The notes under the pieces were generated by a model, which had not been told where the DNA came from, did not search any database, and worked only from the letters and a program-made list of their open reading frames with translations. A DNA stretch of 64,000 bases, from positions 248,001 to 312,000 of the forward strand of contig CAXXGM010000003.1 of assembly GCA_963677325.2 (NCBI GenBank), written 5' to 3'. Below, piece after piece: positions 8,295 through 17,224 of the stretch. The position numbers and the translations under genes were made by a program. The number at the start of each line of letters is the position of its first letter. Positions within the stretch are counted from its first letter, which is position 1. Origin of the DNA: G963677325 sp963677325. Its GTDB lineage: Bacteria > Bacteroidota > Bacteroidia > Bacteroidales > Prolixibacteraceae.

Positions 8295-8525
8295 ATGAAT
8301 ATATTGATGATTGCAGGAGTAGTTGGCCCATGGCAGCTGGTGATAATTATCGCTGTAGCTTTGCTCTTTTTTGGAGGCAAAAAGATTCCTGAATTGATGG
8401 GTGGCATTGGCAAGGGAATGAAAGAATTCAAAAAAGCCATAAAAGAAGACGAAGAACCCAAAAAGGAAGAACCCAAAAAAGAAGAAACTAAAGAGGAAAT
8501 AAAAAAGGATTCTATGAATGCATAA
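8295..8525 (+). CDS. tatA: Sec-independent translocase subunit TatA/TatE
   Basis: The 76-residue protein has the TatA layout: a short N-terminus, one transmembrane helix (about 11-26), the hinge motif FFGGKKIPEL with conserved Phe-Gly, an amphipathic helix (GGIGKGMKEFKKAI), and a highly charged Lys/Glu tail with PKKEE repeats. TatA oligomerises to form the pore for folded proteins carrying twin-arginine signals. No tatC is in view. A client is present in the window: the Gfo/Idh gene at 61941 encodes a SRRSFLKQ signal. A strong terminator follows at 8544-8590, so this is a one-gene transcription unit. Confidence 0.93.
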   Translation: MNILMIAGVVGPWQLVIIIAVALLFFGGKKIPELMGGIGKGMKEFKKAIKEDEEPKKEEPKKEETKEEIKKDSMNA

Positions 8526-8543
8526 GAATTCTGAACTTATTAA

Positions 8544-8590
8544 AACAAAGAAAGGCCCCATTTTCAATATGGGGCCTTTCTTTGTTAAAT
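8544..8590 (+). terminator. Intrinsic terminator of tatA
   Basis: An 18-bp perfect stem (8544-8561 with 8569-8586) with a GGCCCC core and a 7-nt loop. The arms end in T- and A-rich tracts on each side. Confidence 0.9.
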
Positions 8591-8866
8591 TTAATGTCCT
8601 GAGTAATTATTTTGAGATCAAGAATTATAGAAAATAGCGGCTTATACTTGTGCACTTCGCGCTTGCTTTTCTTTCTTTGCAGTTAAAGAATTCTTTTTGG
8701 ACACCTTCTATTGCTGGAGTTTGTTCACTCTTTGTTCGCTCTTTGTTCGCTCTTCCTTCGCTTAATAAGCATTCAAACAGCGTATATAAAGTGTATGAAT
8801 AGTGTTTTTGATTAAGGCAAAATAGCTGCATGAATATTATTGATACTTATTTTATAGCCTAAATTT
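8591..8866. other. Intergenic region with period-11 repeat
   Basis: The gap lies between the tatA terminator and the RND pump gene, which read towards each other. Apart from the 11-bp tandem array at 8720-8763 nothing gene-like is seen. An open frame on the minus strand covering 8625-8831 has no family resemblance and runs through the repeat. Confidence 0.5.
8720..8763. repeat. Period-11 tandem repeat (TTTGTTCGCTC), 4 units
   Basis: Units are TTTGTTCACTC (8720-8730), TTTGTTCGCTC (8731-8741), TTTGTTCGCTC (8742-8752) and the diverged TTCCTTCGCTT (8753-8763). Other period-11 arrays with different sequences are at 19136-19179, 45344-45376, 47009-47041 and 58524-58567. Confidence 0.85.
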
Positions 8867-11800
8867 CTAATGCGAAACTTCAGTTATTTGTGAGGAATCT
8901 GACCTTATGTTTTCTTTTGTCTTTCTACCAAACCATTTTTTAAATTTATCCTTATAACTTTCAAGGCTAACATATACTGATGGGACGAGTATTAAGGTTA
9001 ACATCAGGGAACTTGTTAATCCGCCAATAATTACCCAGGCCAGCGCATTTTTAGTTTCAGCACCATCACCCGATGCAAGTGCAATAGGAAGCATACCAAT
9101 TATCATGGAAAGGGTAGTCATTAAAATGGGCCTTAACCGTTCCTTCCCTGCTTCGATAAGAGCATCCCTGATAGAAGAACCAGCTTCTCTTTGCTTGTTG
9201 GCAAAATCGACCAGCAAAATGGCATTTTTAGCAACCAGCCCAATAAGCATAATCATCCCGATCATGCCATAAATAGTAAGTGATTCGCCGGTTAGGGCTA
9301 ATGCAAATAGGGCTCCAATTATAGCGACCGGAATAGAAAAGAGTACGATAAACGGATAGTAATACGAATTATAAAGCGCCACCATTACCAGGTAAACAAA
9401 TATGAGCGCTGCCAGGATCGCAGAAAACAAACTTCCAAACGCATCAGACTGACGCTCCATTTGACCTTTGTATTCAATAGAATAATCATCGGGGTGTATA
9501 TTTTGGTCAATGGCGCTTTTTACTTCATCACCCACTGTCCCCGTAGGCCTGCCATAAATAGATGCTTCAATGGTTAATGACGGGGTGCGGTTGTAGCGTT
9601 CAAGTTTATTTGGTCCCAAGGATTGAGTGACAGTTGCAAAATCGCGTAATTCAATTACATTGCCCTGATTGTTAATAAAGGTCAATGAACTCACATCTTC
9701 GACCTTGTTACGGTCAAATTGGTCGAATTGGATGTTAATATCATATTCCTTGTCCCCATCGGTATATTGCAGGTCGGTATTCCCCGAAAAAGCTACATTG
9801 ATAATATTTCCTACCTGATAAACATTTAACCCCAGTTGTTCCATTTTTTCCCGGTCGAGCCTGATTTGTAATTCAGGTTTATTTTTATCGACTGACAATT
9901 TAACGTCATTAAGTCCGGAGATTTTTTTCAGTAAAGGCATAATGCTGTCGGATATTTGATAAAGCTTTTCAACCGTCGCCCCACGCAAAAGCACTTGTAT
10001 AGGAGCATCGTCGGCACTACCCATCATGGAGGTTGGGGTTGATGTTACTTTAATACCGGAAATTGAAAGCACCTCTTTTTTGATGCTGGCTGCAAAATCA
10101 TCGACACTGATCTTCCGTTCGTTTTTCGGTAGCATGGTGACTGTGATCTCGCTTTTATATTGTTCTTTAGACGAGTTAAAGTCACCTCCGGAATAACCGA
10201 TGGTTGAATAAACTTTCTTCACTTCAGGTTTTTTCAATAATAATTCTTCAACCTGTTTTGTGATTTGTGTTGTTTTGGAAAGGGTATTTTGAGGGTCTCC
10301 TTCAATTTTTACAACAAATTCGCCACGGTCACCATCATTCATAAAGGCAGTCCCTATCAATCCGAATCCAAACAATGAGAATGATATAATAAATAAACCT
10401 AAAATAATAGCGTATAATGACTTCCGGTGGCCAAGGCTCCATTTTAGTATGGTTTCGTAATACTGTACCAATTTTAAAAAAAAGGATTCGAACAACAAAG
10501 CAAACCTGCTTATGAATGTTTTACCCGTTAATGGTTCAATCTTGCTTAACCTGGATGCCAGCAACGGGGTAATTGTGAATGACACAAATAAACTCATTAG
10601 TGTTGAAAATACCACTACCAATGAAAATTCCCGTAACAAATTACCAATCATACCTGAAACCAGCGATAGAGGGAGAAATACCACCACATCGACCATGGTT
10701 ATGGCAATAGCAGCAAATCCAATTTCATTTCTTCCTTCGAGGGCTGCCAATTTTCGATCCTTGCCCATCTCTAAATGACGGTAAATATTTTCAAGCACCA
10801 CAATGGAGTCGTCAACCAATATACCAACTACCAATGATAAGGCCATCAATGTTAACATGTTCAGGGAGAAATCAAAAATATACATGGCCAGAAACACCGA
10901 TATTATTGAAGCCGGGATGGACACCATAACAATGAATGAGTTGCGTACGCTGTGTAAGAAGATAAACATTACAAAAGCAACCAGTATCACAGCGAATAAT
11001 AAATCTTCCATTACTGCATTTGCTGAATTCAAAATGTAATCTGAATTATCGGATGCCACTTCGAACTTCAGGCCATAGGTTGCATATTGCTTTTCAAGAA
11101 CGGTTAATTGTTCCTTAACCTTCTGACATACATCCACCGTATTGGCATCTGTTTGTTTTTTTATACTTAAACCGATGGCTTCGTTACCATTTATCCGGTT
11201 AATGTTATCCTGCTCGGCAGCCCCATCAACCACGTCGGCCAAATCGGAAATTTTTATGGTTTTCCCATCATTCGTTTTCGAAACGGTTACATTGCGCAAG
11301 TCATCCAACGATTTGACTTTTCCAATCAACCTGACGGTGTACTGCCTTGTGTTTCCCTCGATTTTCCCGGTTGGCATTTCGATGTTAGCTTGTTCAATTG
11401 CAGTATAAATATTGCTTATCGATAGCTTGTAAGCATCTAATTTGATTTTGTTAACTATGATTTTAATTTCGCGCTCACGACCTCCTACAAGCGATACCTG
11501 GCCCACACCCTTTAATTTTGATAGCTGCGATTTGATCTGGTCATCGGTTAAATCGTATAATTTAGTTCCACCTATATTCCCGGATACACTAATTTTGATT
11601 ACCGGGGTTTCATCGGATGAAAATTTTGATATCGAGGGCGTTCCGGCATTATTAGGAAGGGTCGATAGTACTTGGTTTACTTTCCGTTGAGCTTCGTCAA
11701 CCGCCTTGGCTGCATCGGCGTCTGATTCCAATTCCAATGAGATTGAAGATACCCCTTCCTGCGAAGTAGATTCCATTGATTTTACATTTTCGAGTGATGC

Positions 11801-12013
11801 CAATGCATCCTCCAGTACCTTAGTCACCGAGCTTTCCACTTCGTTGGCCGATGCCCCTGGATAGGTTGCAGAAACGCTAATCATTGGGATGCTTAATTTC
11901 GGAATCAAGTCATAATTCAGCTTGTTATAATAGGTTATCCCCAATAGCCCTAAAATGGTAAATATTACCACTACTAAGGTTGGCCTTTTAATTGCAATTT
12001 CAGTTATTGACAT
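8867..12013 (-). CDS. RND efflux pump inner-membrane subunit (HAE1/AcrB-like)
   Basis: The 1048-residue protein has the two-fold repeated RND architecture: TM1 at residues 11-28, a large periplasmic loop, TM2-6 (about 335-480), TM7 near 540, a second periplasmic loop, and TM8-12. Proton-relay residues are intact: Asp401-Asp402 in LVVGILVDDSIVVLEN and a lysine in MLIGLVAKNAILLVDF. With the adaptor and TolC genes it forms a tripartite pump spanning both membranes; drug or other hydrophobic export is expected, but the substrate cannot be predicted. It is last in the operon 14833-8867, 21 nt after the adaptor gene. Confidence 0.93.
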   Translation of the reverse strand: MSITEIAIKRPTLVVVIFTILGLLGITYYNKLNYDLIPKLSIPMISVSATYPGASANEVESSVTKVLEDALASLENVKSMESTSQEGVSSISLELESDADAAKAVDEAQRKVNQVLSTLPNNAGTPSISKFSSDETPVIKISVSGNIGGTKLYDLTDDQIKSQLSKLKGVGQVSLVGGREREIKIIVNKIKLDAYKLSISNIYTAIEQANIEMPTGKIEGNTRQYTVRLIGKVKSLDDLRNVTVSKTNDGKTIKISDLADVVDGAAEQDNINRINGNEAIGLSIKKQTDANTVDVCQKVKEQLTVLEKQYATYGLKFEVASDNSDYILNSANAVMEDLLFAVILVAFVMFIFLHSVRNSFIVMVSIPASIISVFLAMYIFDFSLNMLTLMALSLVVGILVDDSIVVLENIYRHLEMGKDRKLAALEGRNEIGFAAIAITMVDVVVFLPLSLVSGMIGNLLREFSLVVVFSTLMSLFVSFTITPLLASRLSKIEPLTGKTFISRFALLFESFFLKLVQYYETILKWSLGHRKSLYAIILGLFIISFSLFGFGLIGTAFMNDGDRGEFVVKIEGDPQNTLSKTTQITKQVEELLLKKPEVKKVYSTIGYSGGDFNSSKEQYKSEITVTMLPKNERKISVDDFAASIKKEVLSISGIKVTSTPTSMMGSADDAPIQVLLRGATVEKLYQISDSIMPLLKKISGLNDVKLSVDKNKPELQIRLDREKMEQLGLNVYQVGNIINVAFSGNTDLQYTDGDKEYDINIQFDQFDRNKVEDVSSLTFINNQGNVIELRDFATVTQSLGPNKLERYNRTPSLTIEASIYGRPTGTVGDEVKSAIDQNIHPDDYSIEYKGQMERQSDAFGSLFSAILAALIFVYLVMVALYNSYYYPFIVLFSIPVAIIGALFALALTGESLTIYGMIGMIMLIGLVAKNAILLVDFANKQREAGSSIRDALIEAGKERLRPILMTTLSMIIGMLPIALASGDGAETKNALAWVIIGGLTSSLMLTLILVPSVYVSLESYKDKFKKWFGRKTKENIRSDSSQITEVSH

Positions 12014-12034
12014 AGTTTTATAATTTTTGGCTGA

Positions 12035-13087
12035 TTATTGATTAACCTTGATTGTTTTGCCATCTTCGAGATTTACAAAACCGGAAGCAATAACCACATC
12101 GCCTTCTTGTAATCCGGTTGTTACTTCCAGAAAGTCGTTATTGCTGTTTCCTATTGTAACAGGTTGTAGTATCGCTTTATCTCCTTTAACTAAATATACT
12201 TTTGCTTCCGAAATGCTGCCTTGTAATGTCTCACGTGGTATATATAAACTATTCCCCTTTGAAGGAAGACTGATTTCAACTTTGACAAAAGTTCCTGCCT
12301 TCAGGGAATGTTCATCATTATTAGCAATGACAATTTCAACCTGATAATTGTGCGAACCATCTCCCTTGGGGCTAATGAAGCTAATATTCCCATTAAATGT
12401 AACCCCGGGATAAACGGATGTGGTAATTTCGGTCTTATCACCAACATTAAGCTGGTAGATATTGCTTTCGCTCACATTCAGCTTAACTTTGAGCTTCGAA
12501 ATATTTACCATCGAAACAATAGGGGAACCAACGTTAACATGTGTCCCTTCTTCGATATGTTTTTCAGTAATAATACCCTCCGAGGGGCTCACAATGGTAG
12601 CGTCCGAAAGTTCTTTTTGGGCTTGTTCAAGCGTAATAACTGCGTTTTCATAATCAACACGGGAATTATCTAATTCTTGTTCCGTTGCAGTTCCTCCTGC
12701 AAAAAGATTTTTATACCGTTCATAGTCTTTTTGTTTTTTATCCATGTTAATTTTTGACGAATTGACATTCAGTTTTTTAATGCGGTCGTCGATGGTTGCA
12801 ATCACCGTATTTTTCGATACCTGTTTTCCCAGTTCGGTTTTTACCGAGGTTACTGTTCCCTGAATTTCAGATGATATTTCAACTTCAGCATAAGCGGTAA
12901 GGCTACCCACCAGTGAAAGGCGCTGGTCAATATTCATTGATTGGACTTTTGCAACCGTAACATTCACATAGTTTAAATCGGTGCTGACCTCTTTCTTGGC
13001 ATTTATTTTATCTTGATTACTTTTAAGCCTTAAAAATATCAGTCCAACAAGCAATATGGATACGATAATGATTATTGTCTTTTTCAT
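12035..13087 (-). CDS. RND efflux periplasmic adaptor (membrane fusion protein)
   Basis: The product has an N-terminal membrane anchor (MKKTIIIIVSILLVGLIFL), a lipoyl-like beta domain with the family sequence EISSEIQGTVTSV, an alpha-helical hairpin with the motif GGTATEQELDNSRVDYENA, a second lipoyl half (SPSEGIITEKHIEEGTHV), and a beta-barrel/proximal domain. It bridges the RND pump and TolC. The open frame runs back to 13120, but that start would overlap tolC; the internal ATG at 13087 starts a proper signal/anchor and leaves a 7-nt gap, so I chose it (351 codons including stop). Confidence 0.9.
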   Translation of the reverse strand: MKKTIIIIVSILLVGLIFLRLKSNQDKINAKKEVSTDLNYVNVTVAKVQSMNIDQRLSLVGSLTAYAEVEISSEIQGTVTSVKTELGKQVSKNTVIATIDDRIKKLNVNSSKINMDKKQKDYERYKNLFAGGTATEQELDNSRVDYENAVITLEQAQKELSDATIVSPSEGIITEKHIEEGTHVNVGSPIVSMVNISKLKVKLNVSESNIYQLNVGDKTEITTSVYPGVTFNGNISFISPKGDGSHNYQVEIVIANNDEHSLKAGTFVKVEISLPSKGNSLYIPRETLQGSISEAKVYLVKGDKAILQPVTIGNSNNDFLEVTTGLQEGDVVIASGFVNLEDGKTIKVNQ

Positions 13088-13094
13088 AATTTGT

Positions 13095-14438
13095 TTATTT
13101 AATGTTGTTTGTATATTCAATCAGGTTTCCTTTTGATTTTTCGAGTTCGATGCGGGCAATGTACAGGTTGAGCAGTTTATTAAAGTAATTGCTTTGTGCC
13201 TCACGGTACGACGATTGGGCCTGAACCAGTTCCAAAGAAGATCCGGTTCCCTGCCGATAGGCTAATAGGGTATTATCATATACACTTTTGGCCAAATCCA
13301 TATTATCTTTTTCGTTTTTGATGTTGTCAACGGCATTGCGGTATTCAATTTCGTAATTCGAAAGGTTTACTTTAAGCGATTGGGCAGTCAACCGGATGTT
13401 TTCTTCAGCTTTTTTAATATCCAGTTTTGATTGGGAAATGCGGTTCTTGCGCTGCAGCCCGTCAAAAACAGGGATTGAGAGGGTAGCGCCCAGACCATAG
13501 CTGTTATACCAATTTTGCCCCGATTTTAGAAAATTGAATTTGTCGCGCATCGCGTTGTAATCGTAAAAAGCATTGAATGACAATGTTGGCAAATAGCCGG
13601 CAACTTCCTTTTTCTTGTTCGCTTCGTACAAACTGAGCGATGTTTGTTGTATTTTATAATCAATATGGTTTTCAACGTTGAAATCATCAACGCGAATTAT
13701 TTCAGTAGATGATTCTGAGAGAGTCGTATCGCTTAATGCAATAATACTATCGACTGGCATGCCCATGTAATACTTCAATTTATTAAGCGATTGCTCATAG
13801 CTCAGTTCGCTTTGCTGTAAACTCGATCGGGTATTGTTGCTACTAACCCTGATTTTATCAACATCAATTTTTTTTGCCATCCCGTTTTTGTATTTTAATT
13901 CGGTTGAGGCCAAGGATTCGGTTGACGCATCAAGCGTAGCCTTCAGTACATCGGTTTCTTTTTGGATGACAAGCGTTTTATAATAGGTAACACTAATGTT
14001 GTATACAACCTGCTCCAGGGTTTGCCGCAAAGTTTGTTCTGACTGTTGTTTGGCAATTTTCGCCGCTTTTAGGGCTACGCCAAACGTTGGGTCGTAAATT
14101 TTTTGATTTAGGTTTGCTTCAGCCGATAAATTGTGTTTTGTTCCCATCGAAATAGCAACGGTTTCGCCGGCATTACCACCTACTAATTCGGCAGGCATTG
14201 CAGTTGTGCTTAGTTTCATGTTGTCGGTATAACTACCCGAAATATCCACTTGGGGTAATATGGCCCCTATCTGTTCGTCAACTTTCTTCTGCATAATCTC
14301 CAAATCATACTGTGCATTACGCAGGTTGCTATTATTACGGTTAGCATACTCGATACATTGTTTTAGCGTGAACCCTTGTCCAAAGGATACGAGGGAAAAA
14401 ATTCCCAATAAAGTGATCAATATCAACTCTTTCTTCAT
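13095..14438 (-). CDS. TolC family outer-membrane efflux protein
   Basis: This 447-residue protein begins with a cleavable signal peptide (MKKELILITLLGIFSLVSFGQ, cleavage after SFG or thereabouts) and FTLKQCIEYANRNNSNLRNAQYDLE, the standard start of mature TolC-family proteins in Bacteroidota. Two repeated coiled-coil regions follow, with the second ending in YRQGTGSSLELVQAQSSYREAQSNYF. Trimers form the outer-membrane barrel and periplasmic tunnel of the tripartite pump encoded by the two genes downstream. It is 11 nt from the DoxX-like gene upstream. Confidence 0.92.
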   Translation of the reverse strand: MKKELILITLLGIFSLVSFGQGFTLKQCIEYANRNNSNLRNAQYDLEIMQKKVDEQIGAILPQVDISGSYTDNMKLSTTAMPAELVGGNAGETVAISMGTKHNLSAEANLNQKIYDPTFGVALKAAKIAKQQSEQTLRQTLEQVVYNISVTYYKTLVIQKETDVLKATLDASTESLASTELKYKNGMAKKIDVDKIRVSSNNTRSSLQQSELSYEQSLNKLKYYMGMPVDSIIALSDTTLSESSTEIIRVDDFNVENHIDYKIQQTSLSLYEANKKKEVAGYLPTLSFNAFYDYNAMRDKFNFLKSGQNWYNSYGLGATLSIPVFDGLQRKNRISQSKLDIKKAEENIRLTAQSLKVNLSNYEIEYRNAVDNIKNEKDNMDLAKSVYDNTLLAYRQGTGSSLELVQAQSSYREAQSNYFNKLLNLYIARIELEKSKGNLIEYTNNIK

Positions 14439-14449
14439 ATTAGATGTGT

Positions 14450-14833
14450 TTATATTTGTTCATTGGTATTTTGATGGATAAAAAGCGATGGCTCCCGCCA
14501 ATAAAGCGACAGCCCAAAAACAAATAAAATGCCTATAGGTAAATAATCGGCAACATGGGCTGTTATATTGGCACTAATAACTCCACCCCAGAAAGCGCAT
14601 ATAAAAAAGAAACCAATCAGCATGGTCGGCCTGAACAAAAAAAAGATAACGCTTATCAGTTCGATAATCCCCAGGTAAACCAATTTGTCCTGAACATCCA
14701 ATGTTTCGAACAAGCTGTTTGCCGGCGAAATATGGACGAACTTCAAGATGGCCGAACCAATCATGAGTATAGATGGCAGCCAGTAAAAGTTTTTTTTAAT
14801 TTTATCGGGTAAAGACATTTGTGCTTTAGTCAA
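14450..14833 (-). CDS. DoxX-like small membrane protein
   Basis: The 127-residue protein is predicted to span the membrane four times (about 20-38, 50-66, 70-88, 96-112) and resembles the DoxX-like family: KFVHISPANSLFETL after TM1 and LVYLGIIELISVIFFLFRPTMLIGF in TM2-3. The biochemical role of this family is poorly defined; membrane redox or stress roles have been proposed for relatives. It stands first in the efflux operon, 11 nt before tolC, so it is coexpressed with the pump. An internal ATG at 14818 (MSLPDKIKK) could be the true start. Confidence 0.78.
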   Translation of the reverse strand: MTKAQMSLPDKIKKNFYWLPSILMIGSAILKFVHISPANSLFETLDVQDKLVYLGIIELISVIFFLFRPTMLIGFFFICAFWGGVISANITAHVADYLPIGILFVFGLSLYWREPSLFIHQNTNEQI

Positions 14834-14924
14834 TAATTTAGCACAAAAATCCCTTATTTATAAAAGGTGGGGAATAGATTGTTGTTTGAAATGGACAAGT
14901 TAGAGGATGAGATGGACAATAGTA

Positions 14925-15689
14925 TTAATAAATGGCCAGCCACTCTAAAAATAGCGATGTTTTTAACTTGCCTACTAATATCTGTTTGGGATAAGCAACA
15001 TGAAGATGGACCATAATTTTACGGTTCAGGTAACGGGCGGCATCTTTAATGGCTTTACGGTTGACCAAATATTGACGGTTGACCCTGAAAAAAGATGACC
15101 CGCAAAGATTTTCCAATTCATCGAGCGTTTGTGAAACAATATGCTTTTTTTGGCCAAAAGTAAATGCAAAAACGTAATTGTCTTCGAGGTAAAACAATGC
15201 GATGCTTTCTATTTCGAGAGGGATGATCTTATCGCCTTGATAAATAATGATTGAGTTTGTCTGACGGACAGGTTTTTGAGCAAGCATATTCATTAATCGG
15301 TCAAATACATCCGGCTGAACTTGAACATGCCCCTTCAACAACCGATATTTATCAATAGCTTTCGAAACGGTCTCTTTACTAAATGGTTTCAACAAATAAT
15401 CAATTCCGTTCACTTCAAAAGCTTTTAGTGCATATTGATCGTAAGCCGTACAAAAAATCACCGGTACCGGGAGCTTAACCTGTTTAAAAATATCGAAACT
15501 AAGCCCATCGGGCAGTTGGATATCAGAAAAGAACAAATCGGGTAAAGGGTTACTTTGTAAATAAGCTAAAGCCTCCTCAACAGACGATAATATCGTTTTT
15601 ACCTCAATATCAGGGTCTATCTTTTTCAGCGTGTTGCGCAAATCCAAAGCTGTAAGTTTTTCGTCCTCGATAATTACTATGTTCAGCAT
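14925..15689 (-). CDS. LytTR-type response regulator
   Basis: A receiver domain (residues 2-120) with the acidic residues E8/D9, phosphoacceptor Asp56 (LFFSDIQLPDG), Thr/Ala at the switch and Lys in YLLKPFSKE is followed by a LytTR DNA-binding domain (about 150-250; SIALFYLEDNYVFAFTFG, FFRVNRQYLVNRKAI). It is the partner of the histidine kinase directly upstream, with which it overlaps by 7 nt (ATGCTGA, 15683-15689). It lies 91 nt upstream of the DoxX-TolC-RND genes on the same strand and is the obvious candidate regulator of that operon. Confidence 0.93.
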   Translation of the reverse strand: MLNIVIIEDEKLTALDLRNTLKKIDPDIEVKTILSSVEEALAYLQSNPLPDLFFSDIQLPDGLSFDIFKQVKLPVPVIFCTAYDQYALKAFEVNGIDYLLKPFSKETVSKAIDKYRLLKGHVQVQPDVFDRLMNMLAQKPVRQTNSIIIYQGDKIIPLEIESIALFYLEDNYVFAFTFGQKKHIVSQTLDELENLCGSSFFRVNRQYLVNRKAIKDAARYLNRKIMVHLHVAYPKQILVGKLKTSLFLEWLAIY

Positions 15690-16711
15690 CTTTCATTTTT
15701 TGGGATCAACTTAATAGAAACTGAAAAGTAATCCGCGTTATTATCAATTTTTATTTTTTCGCCCCCAATAAGTAAAAAACGCTTATCGAGGTTCTCCAGA
15801 CCCATCCCGCTTTTGCGTTCAATGGATTTAGGTATCTTGTTGTTCTTTACCTCAATACTTGCATCTTTAAAAACGATTGAAAGACGAAGTGGTTTAATAG
15901 AAGTAAAAACATTATGCTTAATGGCATTTTCAACCAACGTTTGTAAGGCATACACCGGGATAAGAAACGACTGCCTGACAACATCAGGAATACTTATTTT
16001 GCAAAAGAAAGAATCGGCAAAGCGAATTTGTTGTAATTGGATGTAATCTCCTGTAAACTTTAACTCCTCATCCAAAGTGACCAATTTATTGGCATGGGAC
16101 GAAACGATGAACCTAAGAAAGTCAGAAAGTTTAATCAGGTATTCTTCCGCCTGCTCGGCATTGGTGCTAATTAACGATTTGAGCGTACTCAGGGCATTAA
16201 ACAGAAAATGTGGTTGTAATTGCTGAATAAGTTGCTGTTGTTCGGCTTCAAGGTTTTTAATTTTCAGGATCGATAGTTCCCGATCAACCTGTTCTTTCTT
16301 GGAACGGATAACGATTGAATTGATAATGATAAGGATAATAGTATTTAAAGCTGCCGCATTAATAAAGGGGAAGAACACCGATGGGGGTTCCCCTTTAGCC
16401 GGACGAACCGAAATAGAGAAGACCATAAACAGTGCTATCATGAAAAGCGCGAACATGTAACTCAGAAGGTATATTTTCCATTTATTTTCAGCATGTTTTA
16501 TCCCAAAAATCGAAAGTAAATAAATATTAAAAAACCATAACACCAATGTAATAAATGTCAGTATGGCTGTTCCTACAAAAAAATGGGAATGAGGTTCGTC
16601 GTTAAGAAAAAAAACAGGTGAGAGTTCAAAAGCCGCCATGATTGGCGATGAAAACAATGCTGTTTTATATAGTTGTTTTCTATACATTTCAACTTGTAAT
16701 GGTAAGTTCAT
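15683..16711 (-). CDS. Sensor histidine kinase, LytS/YehU-like (His_kinase domain)
   Basis: The 342-residue protein has four predicted transmembrane segments (about 16-36, 45-66, 80-101, 117-136), a coiled-coil linker, and a short-form kinase domain. The phosphorylation site is His168 in LQPHFLFNALSTLKSLI, and the ATP-binding N box is LVENAIKHNVF; the G box is reduced (KSGMGLENLDKRF). There is no obvious extracellular sensor domain, so sensing is probably within the membrane. It is transcribed first in the locus, overlapping the regulator gene by 7 nt, and likely senses pump substrates or envelope stress. Confidence 0.92.
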   Translation of the reverse strand: MNLPLQVEMYRKQLYKTALFSSPIMAAFELSPVFFLNDEPHSHFFVGTAILTFITLVLWFFNIYLLSIFGIKHAENKWKIYLLSYMFALFMIALFMVFSISVRPAKGEPPSVFFPFINAAALNTIILIIINSIVIRSKKEQVDRELSILKIKNLEAEQQQLIQQLQPHFLFNALSTLKSLISTNAEQAEEYLIKLSDFLRFIVSSHANKLVTLDEELKFTGDYIQLQQIRFADSFFCKISIPDVVRQSFLIPVYALQTLVENAIKHNVFTSIKPLRLSIVFKDASIEVKNNKIPKSIERKSGMGLENLDKRFLLIGGEKIKIDNNADYFSVSIKLIPKNERC

Positions 16712-17224
16712 ATGACTTTATAAAGATAATGTTTTAGGCAAAATCCGGGCATGGTATACAACAAATTTCCAGTTGTACCTTGATAAAAGGTTTTGGCAAT
16801 CCAGTCCGAAGATTTGGCAACTCTTTTTTTAACATTTTCATTTGGACGAAATGAGACCTCCCAGCCAATGACCTCAACCTGACAATCGCCAGTTTACCTC
16901 AGGGTTATTCCTATACAAAAAGGTATAGTGCCAGTCTTTCCTTACTCTTGATTAGCTTAAAGTGAATATATAATTAGCAATGAACAAAATATGAGTAACC
17001 ATTATTCCCCGGAGCCTAAATAATCCCTCGGGTAAGTATACCAACTCCCGCTGTAAGCGAGAACCTCTTCTGCGTGTAATCGCTTACTTACATGGAACCC
17101 AAACTAAATGAATTCTCATAAGAGTAGTGTAAGAATATGGGTGGACGATCGCGGTATTGGGAAATGGGAGTTTGTTTTTCTTTGGGCGATGAATGAAATC
17201 AGAAAAGATTGTTTCAAATATCTT
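16712..17224. other. Intergenic region upstream of the efflux two-component genes
   Basis: This 513-bp gap holds the promoter of the minus-strand kinase gene at its left end and the 3' end of the PatB gene at its right. An inverted repeat GTAAGCGA/TCGCTTAC is at 17053-17060/17080-17087, and a small hairpin CTATAC/GTATAG lies near 16911-16926. No open frame or RNA family was recognised. Confidence 0.45.

Noticed and set aside
8625..8831. 68-codon minus-strand frame near the RND gene
   Set aside because: It includes the period-11 repeat and shows no homology; treated as intergenic.
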